A stretch of DNA of 64,000 nucleotides from Flavobacteriales bacterium UBA5040 (lineage in GTDB: Bacteria > Bacteroidota > Bacteroidia > Flavobacteriales > Weeksellaceae): the NCBI GenBank assembly GCA_002415135.1, contig DIBY01000022.1, forward strand, positions 1 to 64,000. Reading direction: 5' to 3'. The position numbers were made by a program, and so were the translations under genes. Under the pieces are notes generated by a model. That model had not been told where the DNA came from. It saw only the letters and a program-made list of their open reading frames with translations, and ran no database searches. Shown here one piece after another: positions 45,989 to 54,013 of the stretch; the stretch's first letter is position 1, and every line of letters begins with the position of its first letter.

Positions 45989-47239
45989 ATGAAAGGTCAA
46001 AACAAACTATTCATCTTCATAATAGTAGCGCTGATAATAGGCGTTATAATGGGTGGAGTCGTTCATACACAATATCCTGAAAATTCTGAAGGATTTGCAA
46101 AAAACATTAAACTATTAGGAACCGTTTTTATCAGATTGGTACAGATGATCATTGCTCCTTTGGTATTTACCACTTTGGTCGTGGGAATTGCCAAAATGAG
46201 CGATATGAAAATGATAGGTAGAGTGGGAACAAAAGCGATGCTTTGGTTTATTACCGCTTCATTAGTTTCATTAATGATTGGGTTGGTTTTTGTGAACTGG
46301 TTAGAGCCAGGTCGTGTAATGCAACTTCCAATACCTGCAGCAGATGCCGCTGGTGATATGGTTTCAACCAGTCAGGGTCTGTCATTAGAGCAGTTTGTAA
46401 CCCATGTCATTCCTAAAAGTTTATTCGAAGCATTTGCAACCAATGAAGTATTACAAATCGTAGTATTCTCCATTATGTTCGGTGTTGCTTTAGCCAATAT
46501 GGGCGAAGAATATACCAAGCCAATTGTTAGAGCTTTAGATATTTGTGCCCACGCTATTTTAAAAATGGTTGGCTACATCATGTGGTTTGCGCCACTTGGA
46601 GTATTAGGAGCTATTGCCGCGGTAGTGGCAACCAATGGTTTTGATATTTTCAAAGTATATGCGATTTATCTTCGTGATTTCTTCTTTGCTTTGGCTGTGT
46701 TGTGGTTAGTACTTTGTATCGTTGGTTATATGATTCTTGGAAATAGATTATTCGAATTGTTACGAAGAATTAAAGAACCTTTATTGATTGCGTTTTCAAC
46801 GACCAGTTCGGAAGCGGTTTTCCCAAAATTGGTTGAAGAACTCGAAAGATTCGGTTGTAACAATAGAATTGTATCATTCATTTTGCCGTTAGGTTATTCT
46901 TTCAATCTTGATGGAAGTATGATGTACATGACGTTCGCGGCCATCTTTATCGCCCAGATTTACGGGATCGATATGACCTTAGGTCAACAAGTAATTATGC
47001 TTTTGGTTTTAATGCTAACCTCAAAAGGAATTGCCGGAGTTCCCCGAGCGAGTTTAGTAATCATTGTAGCCACCTGTACCATGTTCGGGATTCCACCAGA
47101 AGGAATTGCCTTGATTTTACCAATTGACCATTTCTGCGATATGGGAAGAAGTATGACCAATGTTTTGGGTAATGCTTTAGCAACATCAGCAGTTTCGAAA
47201 TGGGAAGGACAACTTGATAATCACGGTGGAGATTTATAA
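45989..47239 (+). CDS. Dicarboxylate/amino acid:cation symporter (DctA/GltP family)
   Basis: A 416-residue inner-membrane transporter that moves C4-dicarboxylates or glutamate/aspartate with Na+ or H+. Eight helices and two re-entrant loops are expected. Diagnostic blocks are the serine-rich hairpin FSTTSSEAVFPKLVEELE near 268, YSFNLDGSMMYMTFAAIF near 305 and ILPIDHFCDMGRSMTNVLGN near 375, where the substrate-binding Asp and Asn lie. The length is normal. It has its own promoter and terminator; substrate cannot be decided between dicarboxylate and acidic amino acid. Confidence 0.92.
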   Translation: MKGQNKLFIFIIVALIIGVIMGGVVHTQYPENSEGFAKNIKLLGTVFIRLVQMIIAPLVFTTLVVGIAKMSDMKMIGRVGTKAMLWFITASLVSLMIGLVFVNWLEPGRVMQLPIPAADAAGDMVSTSQGLSLEQFVTHVIPKSLFEAFATNEVLQIVVFSIMFGVALANMGEEYTKPIVRALDICAHAILKMVGYIMWFAPLGVLGAIAAVVATNGFDIFKVYAIYLRDFFFALAVLWLVLCIVGYMILGNRLFELLRRIKEPLLIAFSTTSSEAVFPKLVEELERFGCNNRIVSFILPLGYSFNLDGSMMYMTFAAIFIAQIYGIDMTLGQQVIMLLVLMLTSKGIAGVPRASLVIIVATCTMFGIPPEGIALILPIDHFCDMGRSMTNVLGNALATSAVSKWEGQLDNHGGDL

Positions 47240-47290
47240 TCACTACATCTTAGAATCCATTTAGAAATTAATTTCTATTTAAATATTACT

Positions 47291-47319
47291 GAAGCCAACT
47301 TTTATAAGTTGGCTTTTTA
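47291..47319 (+). terminator. Terminator after the symporter gene
   Basis: Stem AAGCCAACTT / AAGTTGGCTT with a 4-base loop and a T-rich tail. Confidence 0.82.
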
Positions 47320-47400
47320 TTTTAAAGCTTTAAAAAATTCGTTCGATTTAATCTACCATATTCCGATATATTCAAGGTTTTAGAATAAGTCATAAATGTT

Positions 47401-47408
47401 TATCTTTG
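47401..47408 (+). promoter_or_regulatory. Promoter -7 box of the trhO operon
   Basis: TATCTTTG matches the consensus and lies 34 bases before the trhO start. No strong -33 box is seen. Confidence 0.55.
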
Positions 47409-47442
47409 CACCATTAAAATTCTCACTTAAACCGTTTATAGC

Positions 47443-48798
47443 ATGCAACTGTATAACACCTTAAGCGCAGAAGAAAGAGCTCAAATTATTGATGAAGCTG
47501 GTAAGCAACGTCTTACTTTGTCTTTCTATGCGTATGCCAAAATCTCAGATCCCAAAAAATTTCGCGACGAATTATTTATAGCCTGGAATGCACTCGATGC
47601 CCTCGGACGTATTTATTTTGCTCATGAAGGAATTAATGCTCAAATGAGTATTCCTGCGGAAAACATTGACGCTTTCCGCGAAACGCTGGAAGTTTATGAT
47701 TTCATGAAAGGGATTCGATTGAATGTCGCGATTGATCAGGACGATCATTCTTTCTTAAAACTGACCATAAAAGTTCGACATAAAATTGTTGCTGATGGTT
47801 TAAATGATGAAACTTTCGATGTAACCAATAAAGGAATCCACCTCAAAGCACAGGAATTTAATAATTTACTGGAAGATCCGAATACAATTGTAGTCGATTT
47901 TAGAAATCATTACGAAAGTGAAGTTGGTCATTTTGAAGGTGCAATTACGCCGGATGTAGAAACTTTTAGAGAAAGTTTACCAATTATCAACGAACAGTTA
48001 CAGGATTTCAAAGAAGATAAAAACCTGCTCATGTACTGTACAGGCGGAATCCGATGTGAAAAAGCCAGTGCTTATTTTAAACATCAAGGTTTTAAAAACG
48101 TGTATCAGTTGGAAGGCGGAATTATTGAATATACCCGTCAGATCAAAGAAGAAAATATTCAAAGTAAATTCATTGGGAAGAACTTCGTGTTTGATCACCG
48201 GTTAGGTGAAAGGATTACCGATGATATTGTTTCGCAATGTCATCAGTGTGGCAAACCTTGTGATAATCATACGAATTGCGCGAATGATGGTTGTCATTTG
48301 TTATTTATTCAATGTGACGATTGTAAAGCCGCAATGGAAAACTGCTGTTCTACAGAATGTTTAGAAATCATTCATTTGCCATTAAACGAACAGGTGAAAT
48401 TAAGAAAGGGAAAAGAAGTTGGAAATAAAGTTTTTCGAAAAGGAAAATCTGATTCTTTACTATTTAAAAACTCTGGAGATTTACCAAAGAAACCTTTAGC
48501 ACAAGTTGAAGCAAAAAATATCCGTCAGAAAATATCCATCAAAAAAGTATTGGTAGGAAAGGCAGAACATTATTATACAAAATCAAAAATCGCTCAGTTT
48601 TTAATTCAGAATAATGAACTTTCAATTGGTGATGAAATATTGATTTCAGGTCCAACAACTGGAGAGCAGAAATTAACAGTTACTGAACTTTTTGCAAATG
48701 GAAATCTTTGCGAAACTGCAAAAGATGGAGATCAAGTCACTTTCGAAACTCCGTTTAGAATTCGTTTATCTGATAAATTATATAAAATTTTAGGATAA
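47443..48798 (+). CDS. trhO: tRNA uridine-34 hydroxylase TrhO with extra U32-type C-terminal domain
   Basis: A 451-residue rhodanese-family enzyme (YceA type) that makes 5-hydroxyuridine at tRNA position 34 using oxygen. The N-terminal domain (about 23-120) contains HEGINAQMSI. The rhodanese domain (about 130-240) has catalytic Cys199 in YCTGGIRC. A Cys-rich zinc-type region follows at 266-306 (CHQCGKPC, CANDGC, CDDC, CCSTEC), as in E. coli TrhO (about 350 residues). Unusually there is a further domain at about 367-450, which closely matches the C-terminus of the next gene product: both contain GPTTG near the middle and SDKLYKI at the end. By eye about 39 of 84 positions are identical. Start overlap with trhP is one base (TAATG). 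Confidence 0.9.
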   Translation: MQLYNTLSAEERAQIIDEAGKQRLTLSFYAYAKISDPKKFRDELFIAWNALDALGRIYFAHEGINAQMSIPAENIDAFRETLEVYDFMKGIRLNVAIDQDDHSFLKLTIKVRHKIVADGLNDETFDVTNKGIHLKAQEFNNLLEDPNTIVVDFRNHYESEVGHFEGAITPDVETFRESLPIINEQLQDFKEDKNLLMYCTGGIRCEKASAYFKHQGFKNVYQLEGGIIEYTRQIKEENIQSKFIGKNFVFDHRLGERITDDIVSQCHQCGKPCDNHTNCANDGCHLLFIQCDDCKAAMENCCSTECLEIIHLPLNEQVKLRKGKEVGNKVFRKGKSDSLLFKNSGDLPKKPLAQVEAKNIRQKISIKKVLVGKAEHYYTKSKIAQFLIQNNELSIGDEILISGPTTGEQKLTVTELFANGNLCETAKDGDQVTFETPFRIRLSDKLYKILG

Positions 48799-50045
48799 TG
48801 ACGAGATCAGGAAAAATAGAATTAATGTCGCCAGCCGGTGATTTCACTTCTATGCAGGCAGCAATCGATAATGGTGCAGATTCAATTTATTTCGGTGTAG
48901 AACAGTTGAACATGAGAGCGCGGGCTTCCATGAATTTTACTTTAGATGATTTACCCGAAATTTACAGAAGATGTTCAGAGAAAGGTGTTAGAACGTATCT
49001 TACTTTAAATACGATTATTTACGATCACGATTTATCTTTAATCAAAACGCTTTTAGATAAAGCAAAAGTAGCCAATCTAACGGCAGTAATTGCAATGGAT
49101 CAGGCAGTGATTTCCTATGCCAGACAAATTGGAATGGAAGTTCATATTTCCACTCAGATTAATATCACCAATATTGAAACGGTGAAGTTCTACGCTCTTT
49201 TCGCCGATACCATGGTGATGAGCCGTGAATTAAGCATGTCGCAAATTAAAAAAATCTGTGATCAGATTGTTAAAGAACAAGTTAAAGGTCCTTCTGGAAA
49301 TTTAGTTGAGGTAGAAATCTTTGGTCATGGTGCGCTTTGTATGGCGGTTTCCGGGAAATGTTATTTGAGTTTACATTCTGCGAATTCATCTGCAAACCGT
49401 GGAGCCTGTAAACAGAACTGCCGTAAAAAATATACGGTAATCGATCAGGAAACCGGTTTTGAAATCGAACTCGATAACGAATACATGATGTCGCCGAAAG
49501 ATTTGTGTACGATCAGTTTTCTAGATCAAATCATTGATGCCGGAGTTAGCGTTCTGAAAATTGAAGGACGTGGTAGAGCACCGGAATATGTTGCAACCGT
49601 AACCAAATGTTATCGGGAAGCTATTGACTCAATTGCTGACGGAACTTACAACGAGGAAAAAGTTGCAGAATGGATGGAGCAACTGGAAACGGTTTATAAT
49701 AGAGGTTTTTGGGGCGGTTACTATCTTGGACAAGAATTGGGAGAATGGTCTTCAGAAAATGGTTCTGCCGCAACACAGAAGAAAGTGTATATCGGAAAAG
49801 GAAGACATTTCTACCCGAAATCAAATATCGCAGAGTTTTTAATTGAAGCGTACGATTTAACAGTTGGCGATAAAGTTTTAATTCAAGGTCCAACAACAGG
49901 TTCGCAAGAAATGGTTTTAGAATCAATGAGAGTCGATGAAAAACCAGATTCAGAAAAAGCTTCAAAATCTGATGTCGTTACTTTTAAAACAGATTTTAAA
50001 GTGAGACCTTCGGATAAATTGTATAAAATTGTTGCCGCCGATTAA
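48798..50045 (+). CDS. trhP: Peptidase U32 family tRNA hydroxylation protein TrhP
   Basis: A 415-residue U32-family protein. Members TrhP (YegQ, YrrO) make 5-hydroxyuridine in tRNA by an oxygen-independent, prephenate- and Fe-S-dependent route; despite the name they need not be peptidases. The core has LMSPAGDFTSMQAAIDNGAD at the N-terminus and the four-Cys cluster C181, C188, C204, C208 (HGALCMAVSGKC, RGACKQNC) thought to hold an Fe-S cluster. The C-terminal Peptidase_U32_C barrel (about 328-412) is shared with TrhO. The gene overlaps trhO by one base and is followed 57 bases later by a ferredoxin gene. Assignment as TrhP rests on family and on the trhO neighbour. Confidence 0.88.
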   Translation: MTRSGKIELMSPAGDFTSMQAAIDNGADSIYFGVEQLNMRARASMNFTLDDLPEIYRRCSEKGVRTYLTLNTIIYDHDLSLIKTLLDKAKVANLTAVIAMDQAVISYARQIGMEVHISTQINITNIETVKFYALFADTMVMSRELSMSQIKKICDQIVKEQVKGPSGNLVEVEIFGHGALCMAVSGKCYLSLHSANSSANRGACKQNCRKKYTVIDQETGFEIELDNEYMMSPKDLCTISFLDQIIDAGVSVLKIEGRGRAPEYVATVTKCYREAIDSIADGTYNEEKVAEWMEQLETVYNRGFWGGYYLGQELGEWSSENGSAATQKKVYIGKGRHFYPKSNIAEFLIEAYDLTVGDKVLIQGPTTGSQEMVLESMRVDEKPDSEKASKSDVVTFKTDFKVRPSDKLYKIVAAD

Positions 50046-50102
50046 TTACTTATGAATCATTACCATTGCTTATTGCTCATTATCAATTACTTATTATAAA
50101 AC

Positions 50103-50333
50103 ATGATCATCATAACGCTTCAGCGGGAAAAATGTATCGGCTGTAATTACTGCGCGGAATTTGCACCGGAGTATTTCCGAATGTCTAAGAAAGATGGGAA
50201 ATCGGTTTTGTTAAAAACAGAAAATAAAAAAGGATTTTATACTTTGAAAATTCCAAATGATGAAGCATTTGATGTTTGTGAGAAAGCAGCGAAAGCATGT
50301 CCGGTAAAAATTATTACGGTTAAAGAAATTTAA
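50103..50333 (+). CDS. Small [4Fe-4S] ferredoxin
   Basis: A 76-residue single-cluster ferredoxin. Ligands are Cys11, Cys14 and Cys17 (KCIGCNYC) and Cys66 (ACPVK); Cys59 is an extra cysteine that could form a disulfide. It lies 57 bases after trhP in the same direction, with its own downstream terminator. An electron or cluster supply to the Fe-S-dependent TrhP is plausible but inferred from position only. The gap holds AAGCAATAAG-like repeats in reverse. Confidence 0.85.
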   Translation: MIIITLQREKCIGCNYCAEFAPEYFRMSKKDGKSVLLKTENKKGFYTLKIPNDEAFDVCEKAAKACPVKIITVKEI

Positions 50334-50345
50334 ATATCAAATTGT

Positions 50346-50377
50346 AAATTGCGTTTCCTCGAGACGCAATTTTTTTA
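50346..50377 (+). terminator. Terminator of the trhO-trhP-ferredoxin unit
   Basis: Stem ATTGCGT / ACGCAAT with a 9-base loop and seven T, ending 12 bases before the next start. Confidence 0.8.
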
Positions 50378-50389
50378 ATACTTTTGAAG

Positions 50390-50977
50390 ATGAAAAAATC
50401 TGAAATTAGAAAACGCTATTTAGAAAAGAAAGAATCTTTAACAGAAACTGAAGTTCAGTCTTTATCTCAACAGATTTTCGAAAATTTTATTTCTACGTTT
50501 GATTTAAATGAAAATCAGAAAGTTCACTGTTTTCTATCGATTCCAGAGAAGGGTGAAGTCGATACTTCTTCATTTTTAAATAACTTTTTCGAAAATGAAA
50601 TCCGAGTTTTCGTACCAAAGATTGTAAAAGGAAAATTAATTTCCCTTGAAATTACAAAAGGAACTCCTTTAATAGAAAGCGCTTGGGGAATCAAAGAACC
50701 AGAAGGAAACGAAGATTGCGGAGTAAAAGATTTTGATTGTATCATTACGCCACTACTATATGCTGACCAATTTGGGAACAGAGTAGGTTATGGAAAAGGA
50801 TTTTATGATCGATTTTTTTCAGAAATCAATCCAGGTGCTATCAAAGTCGGAGTGAGTTTTTTTCCACCTAATGAAAAAGTGGAAGATATCTCAGAGTTTG
50901 ATGTTCCTTTAAATTACTTGGTAACACCAACAGAAGTACTGTCTTTCTTGGGTGCCGGATCAAAATCAACGAAATAA
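50390..50977 (+). CDS. 5-formyltetrahydrofolate cyclo-ligase
   Basis: A 195-residue cytoplasmic enzyme that converts 5-formyl-THF to 5,10-methenyl-THF with ATP. Diagnostic blocks are the basic N-terminus (KKSEIRKRYLEKKESL), IPEKGEVDTS near 50, WGIKEPEG near 103 and the ATP/Mg site GNRVGYGKGFYDRFF near 127. A frame opens two codons earlier at a TTG, but ATG at 50390 is preferred. Its 3' end overlaps the convergent lipoprotein gene by 64 bases. Confidence 0.92.
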   Translation: MKKSEIRKRYLEKKESLTETEVQSLSQQIFENFISTFDLNENQKVHCFLSIPEKGEVDTSSFLNNFFENEIRVFVPKIVKGKLISLEITKGTPLIESAWGIKEPEGNEDCGVKDFDCIITPLLYADQFGNRVGYGKGFYDRFFSEINPGAIKVGVSFFPPNEKVEDISEFDVPLNYLVTPTEVLSFLGAGSKSTK

Positions 50978-51498
50978 AACTTGAATTCTTTTACGAATTT
51001 AACTGGAGAAGGCGTCAAGACATATTGAGCATTTTTCTCAAAAGAACCAATTAAGCGATTTTTGAAATCAAAATATTCCACATAAAACTTCGCTAGATCT
51101 AACGTGTCATTTCCTCTGATCTCTTTGGTAACAGCGATGTTGCCCACTTTTGCAGTTTGAACCTTTAAGCTATCCAGTTGCAATAGCAATGGCCCCAATT
51201 TATTAGAATCTTGATCTACAAAATAACTTTGCATCTGAGCATAAATGACAGAATCGATTTCTGTGTCGCGATTTCCAGCGGTATATAACGTTGACAAGTC
51301 GAGGAGTTCCTGGATTTTTTGCTTGGTAATAGAGGTGATCGCTTGAACGCTATCCATTTTTGTAACAGGATAGGATTTTATATTATTGTTATTTCTAACA
51401 ATTTCTAAATCAGATTTTTGCGTATTTTCTTTATTACAGGAAAAAGTAATTAAAAGTAACCCTATCAATAGAAGAACTGTTTTATTTTTGCTTTTCAT
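50914..51498 (-). CDS. Lipoprotein of unknown function
   Basis: A 194-residue lipoprotein with lipobox ending in Cys21 (ITFSC) when started at the ATG at 51498 (MKSKNKTVLL). The frame is open three codons further at 51507 but this start gives the better signal. The mature part is mostly helical and acidic/polar, with no domain I recognise. Its 3' end overlaps the folate cyclo-ligase gene, and its 5' end overlaps the upstream gene by 17 bases, so it is the second gene of a two-gene unit. The C-terminal region FKFYFVDFDPAP is the most conserved-looking part. Confidence 0.65.
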   Translation of the reverse strand: MKSKNKTVLLLIGLLLITFSCNKENTQKSDLEIVRNNNNIKSYPVTKMDSVQAITSITKQKIQELLDLSTLYTAGNRDTEIDSVIYAQMQSYFVDQDSNKLGPLLLQLDSLKVQTAKVGNIAVTKEIRGNDTLDLAKFYVEYFDFKNRLIGSFEKNAQYVLTPSPVKFVKEFKFYFVDFDPAPKKDSTSVGVTK

Positions 51499-52651
51499 CG
51501 GTGGCAATTTTAAATTTAATCATGATTATTTTATTAGAGTTATCATTTTTAGTGTCGATTACTTCCAGGTTTTCAAGGGACGTTGATGGTAGAGTCACTA
51601 AATTGATGTACCGTTGCTTATCCATGGTTTCAACGCCATAGGTTTCATTATCATAAACCTGATAGATCAAGGCATTATCGCTAATTAGATAATTTAAAGA
51701 TTCCCTTTTTCTTTTTAAATCTTTTATAGATTTGGAGTAATAGAAGAGCATAATCGCATAATCATTAGGTTTTAACTCTATGGTTTCCGCTTCCGGCGCG
51801 CTTTCAAGATTCCTTCTAATCGTATCTGTTCTGTAATAGGGTGAAGAAACCACCATTATTAAATCTTTTGATTTGGTAGTATATACAAATGCTTCATTGG
51901 GTTTAGCACTGTATAAAATTGGAGATTCGTTTTCCTTTAAAATTTGAACTTGCAATTCAGCATTAATTCTTGAATTACGGTCAGCATCAATAAAACTATA
52001 ATAGAATTTTTTACTGAAGAGTTCATCTTTGAAACCGAGAAGACCGACCAAAATTGCTAAAATCCCCGAAATGCCCAACCAAATATATTTTTTTACAAGA
52101 GAGAAAGTTGATTTTTGTTCAGAAGTGTCGTAAGTAGTAAAGGTGTCACTTTTTTTATTAATGGGTTGATTGTCAGTAGGTGATATTTGTAAATCAGAAT
52201 TTTTAACAGTTGATTCTACCGGTTTTTGAACCACAACAACCGCCTTTTCTTCTTTCTTAGGTTCCTGCTCTATATTTTCTGCATTTTCAACCGCTTTTTC
52301 AAGTTCTGCCTCAAGATTTTCGTCCTCATTTTCCAGATCTTTCAAGATTTCGTCCGCGAAAAGATGGTTCTTCTTAAAGTCATACCACGAGATGTAACCC
52401 GCGTAAATGCTGAGAATATTCAACATGTCGATGCGGGGTAATTTAGTGACCGGCGAATTTTTAAAATAAGTATAAAAAGATTTCTCGCTGATGTTTCCTT
52501 TTGCTATTTTTCTTAAATCTTCTTGAAAATAGATGATATCTATGCCTTTCCATTTTGATATATCATCAAAGGAAGGAGTGTGATTGTCTAAATATTGAGT
52601 TTGAACCTCATTTTTTAGCTGTTCGAAGTGTAATAAATCTAAATCGCTCAA
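51482..52651 (-). CDS. Single-pass membrane protein with HTH-like N-terminus, unknown function
   Basis: A 389-residue protein. Residues 30-95 form an alpha-helical domain resembling the DNA-binding-like module of several Bacteroidota proteins (KGNISEKSFYTYFKN, then MLNILSIYAGYISWYDF). Residues 105-180 are acidic and Lys/Glu/Pro-rich, probably disordered. A single transmembrane helix lies at about 188-208. The rest (210-389) is a beta-rich periplasmic domain. The design recalls transmembrane regulators, but no sigma factor or kinase lies next to it. It overlaps the lipoprotein gene by 17 bases; the pair may act together. Start has no better alternative. Confidence 0.65.
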   Translation of the reverse strand: MSDLDLLHFEQLKNEVQTQYLDNHTPSFDDISKWKGIDIIYFQEDLRKIAKGNISEKSFYTYFKNSPVTKLPRIDMLNILSIYAGYISWYDFKKNHLFADEILKDLENEDENLEAELEKAVENAENIEQEPKKEEKAVVVVQKPVESTVKNSDLQISPTDNQPINKKSDTFTTYDTSEQKSTFSLVKKYIWLGISGILAILVGLLGFKDELFSKKFYYSFIDADRNSRINAELQVQILKENESPILYSAKPNEAFVYTTKSKDLIMVVSSPYYRTDTIRRNLESAPEAETIELKPNDYAIMLFYYSKSIKDLKRKRESLNYLISDNALIYQVYDNETYGVETMDKQRYINLVTLPSTSLENLEVIDTKNDNSNKIIMIKFKIATDEKQK

Positions 52652-52755
52652 TTGCTAATTTTATGTAATTTATTGATTGTCAGTAATGTAATTTTGTAAA
52701 ACGATTTTACAAAGATATTACAATTAATTTTCCAATACAAATTTATTTCTCGCTA

Positions 52756-52763
52756 TATCTTTG
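52756..52763 (+). promoter_or_regulatory. Promoter -7 box of the small lipoprotein gene
   Basis: TATCTTTG matches the consensus. The leader to the start at 52832 is about 60 bases. Divergent from the membrane protein gene at 52651. Confidence 0.5.
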
Positions 52764-52831
52764 TCCTGTTCAAAATGATGAATGAGAACACCCAAACTTT
52801 AATACAACAAAACAATTAAATTTAATTTATT

Positions 52832-53110
52832 ATGAAAAAGTCATTATTCGTAGCTGCTATCGCTGCTTTAGCTCTTGTAGCTTGTAACAAAACTGAAACT
52901 GTAGAAACTGCTGGTGCTAACGATTCTGCTGACACAATGGCAATGGATTCTGCTGCAATGGTAATTGATTCTGCTGCTGCAGTTATTGATTCTGCTGCTA
53001 CTGTAACTCCTGCAGGTGCTGCTGCTACTGACGCAACTGTTGATGCAGTTGAAGGTGCTGCTGATGCTGCTAAAGATGCTGCTGATGCTGCTACAGATGC
53101 TACTAAATAA
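52832..53110 (+). CDS. Small Ala/Asp-rich lipoprotein
   Basis: A 92-residue lipoprotein. The signal ends at Cys18 (LALVAC). The mature part is low complexity: three copies of a VIDSAA(A/M/T)-like heptad at about 42-58, then an acidic Ala/Asp/Thr tail with repeated DAA(K/D)/DA(A/T) units. It would form an acidic, amphipathic helix-prone chain. No domain is recognised. It has its own -7 box and terminator, and the GCT-rich codons (Ala) suggest high expression. Unknown function; possibly an envelope spacer like Lpp, which is a guess. Confidence 0.7.
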   Translation: MKKSLFVAAIAALALVACNKTETVETAGANDSADTMAMDSAAMVIDSAAAVIDSAATVTPAGAAATDATVDAVEGAADAAKDAADAATDATK

Positions 53111-53130
53111 TTAGTAACTACTAGTAAAAA

Positions 53131-53161
53131 TTAACCGTTTCTCTTTGAGAAGCGGTTTTTT
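53131..53161. terminator. Terminator between the small lipoprotein and TrmH-like genes
   Basis: Stem AACCGTTTCTC / GAGAAGCGGTT (one G-T pair) with a 3-base loop, then nine T on the plus strand. It overlaps the end of the convergent gene. Confidence 0.85.
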
Positions 53162-53162
53162 T

Positions 53163-53930
53163 TTATTCCATTTTCTGTCTTAGAATTTCGTAACCGTAGA
53201 TCGCAACTGCATTACTTAAATTCAACGAGTCGATACTGCCCGACATTGGAATGATCGTATTCTTACCTTTTCCAATCCAAAAATCAGTCAGCCCAGAATG
53301 TTCTGTTCCAAAAAGGATCGCACTTTTTTCTTTTAAATTTCGAGTTTGGATATTTTCAAAATCCTGATCCATGATTGTGGTAAAGATCTGATAATCATTT
53401 TCTTTTAAATATTTAAATGTTTCTTCATTACTGGACGAAAAAATATTCATTCCGAACAGACATCCAACACTGGATCGGATGACATTGGGATTATAAAAAT
53501 CAACTTTCGAATCGGTTACAATGAGTGCATCAATTCCGAAAGCTTCGCAACTTCTTAGTATTGCACCAAGATTTCCTGGCTTCTCAATACTTTCTACAAT
53601 GATTATGGAAGAGTTTTCTTTAGGTTTAAAATCTTTCAAATCGAAATTTTTCGTTTTGTAGATTCCAATAATTCCTTCTGATGAACCGCGATATGCAATT
53701 TTATCATAGATTTTATCGGTCACTAAATGAATTTTTCCTTCTGGTAAAGATTCATTAAAAATACCTTCAGCGATATAAAATTCCTGGGCGTCAAAACCAA
53801 ATTTTAAAGCTCTTTTATTTTCCTGCTTTCCTTCTACCACGAAGATGTCTTCCTTTTTTCGGAAGCGATTGTCGGTGATCAGTCGGGTGATGTATTTTAT
53901 TTTTTCGTTTTGAGCGCTTTCAATAATCAT
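53163..53930 (-). CDS. TrmH/SpoU family RNA methyltransferase
   Basis: A 255-residue SPOUT methyltransferase. An N-terminal substrate-binding part (RNRFRKKEDIFVVEGK-like start, here TDNRFRKKEDIFVVEGK) precedes the knotted domain with motif 1 KPGNLGAILRS near 114, motif 2 FGTEHSGL near 206 and motif 3 SLNLSNAVAIYGYE near 232. It uses SAM to methylate a ribose 2'-OH in tRNA or rRNA; the target nucleotide is unknown. Convergent with the small lipoprotein gene, same strand as rmuC. Confidence 0.9.
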   Translation of the reverse strand: MIIESAQNEKIKYITRLITDNRFRKKEDIFVVEGKQENKRALKFGFDAQEFYIAEGIFNESLPEGKIHLVTDKIYDKIAYRGSSEGIIGIYKTKNFDLKDFKPKENSSIIIVESIEKPGNLGAILRSCEAFGIDALIVTDSKVDFYNPNVIRSSVGCLFGMNIFSSSNEETFKYLKENDYQIFTTIMDQDFENIQTRNLKEKSAILFGTEHSGLTDFWIGKGKNTIIPMSGSIDSLNLSNAVAIYGYEILRQKME

Positions 53931-54013
53931 TTTGCAAATGTAGTAAAAAGGTGAATCTGATTAAAGAGTTCGAAATATTAAACTTTAAAGGAATAAGTTA
54001 ATTTCTATCCTGT

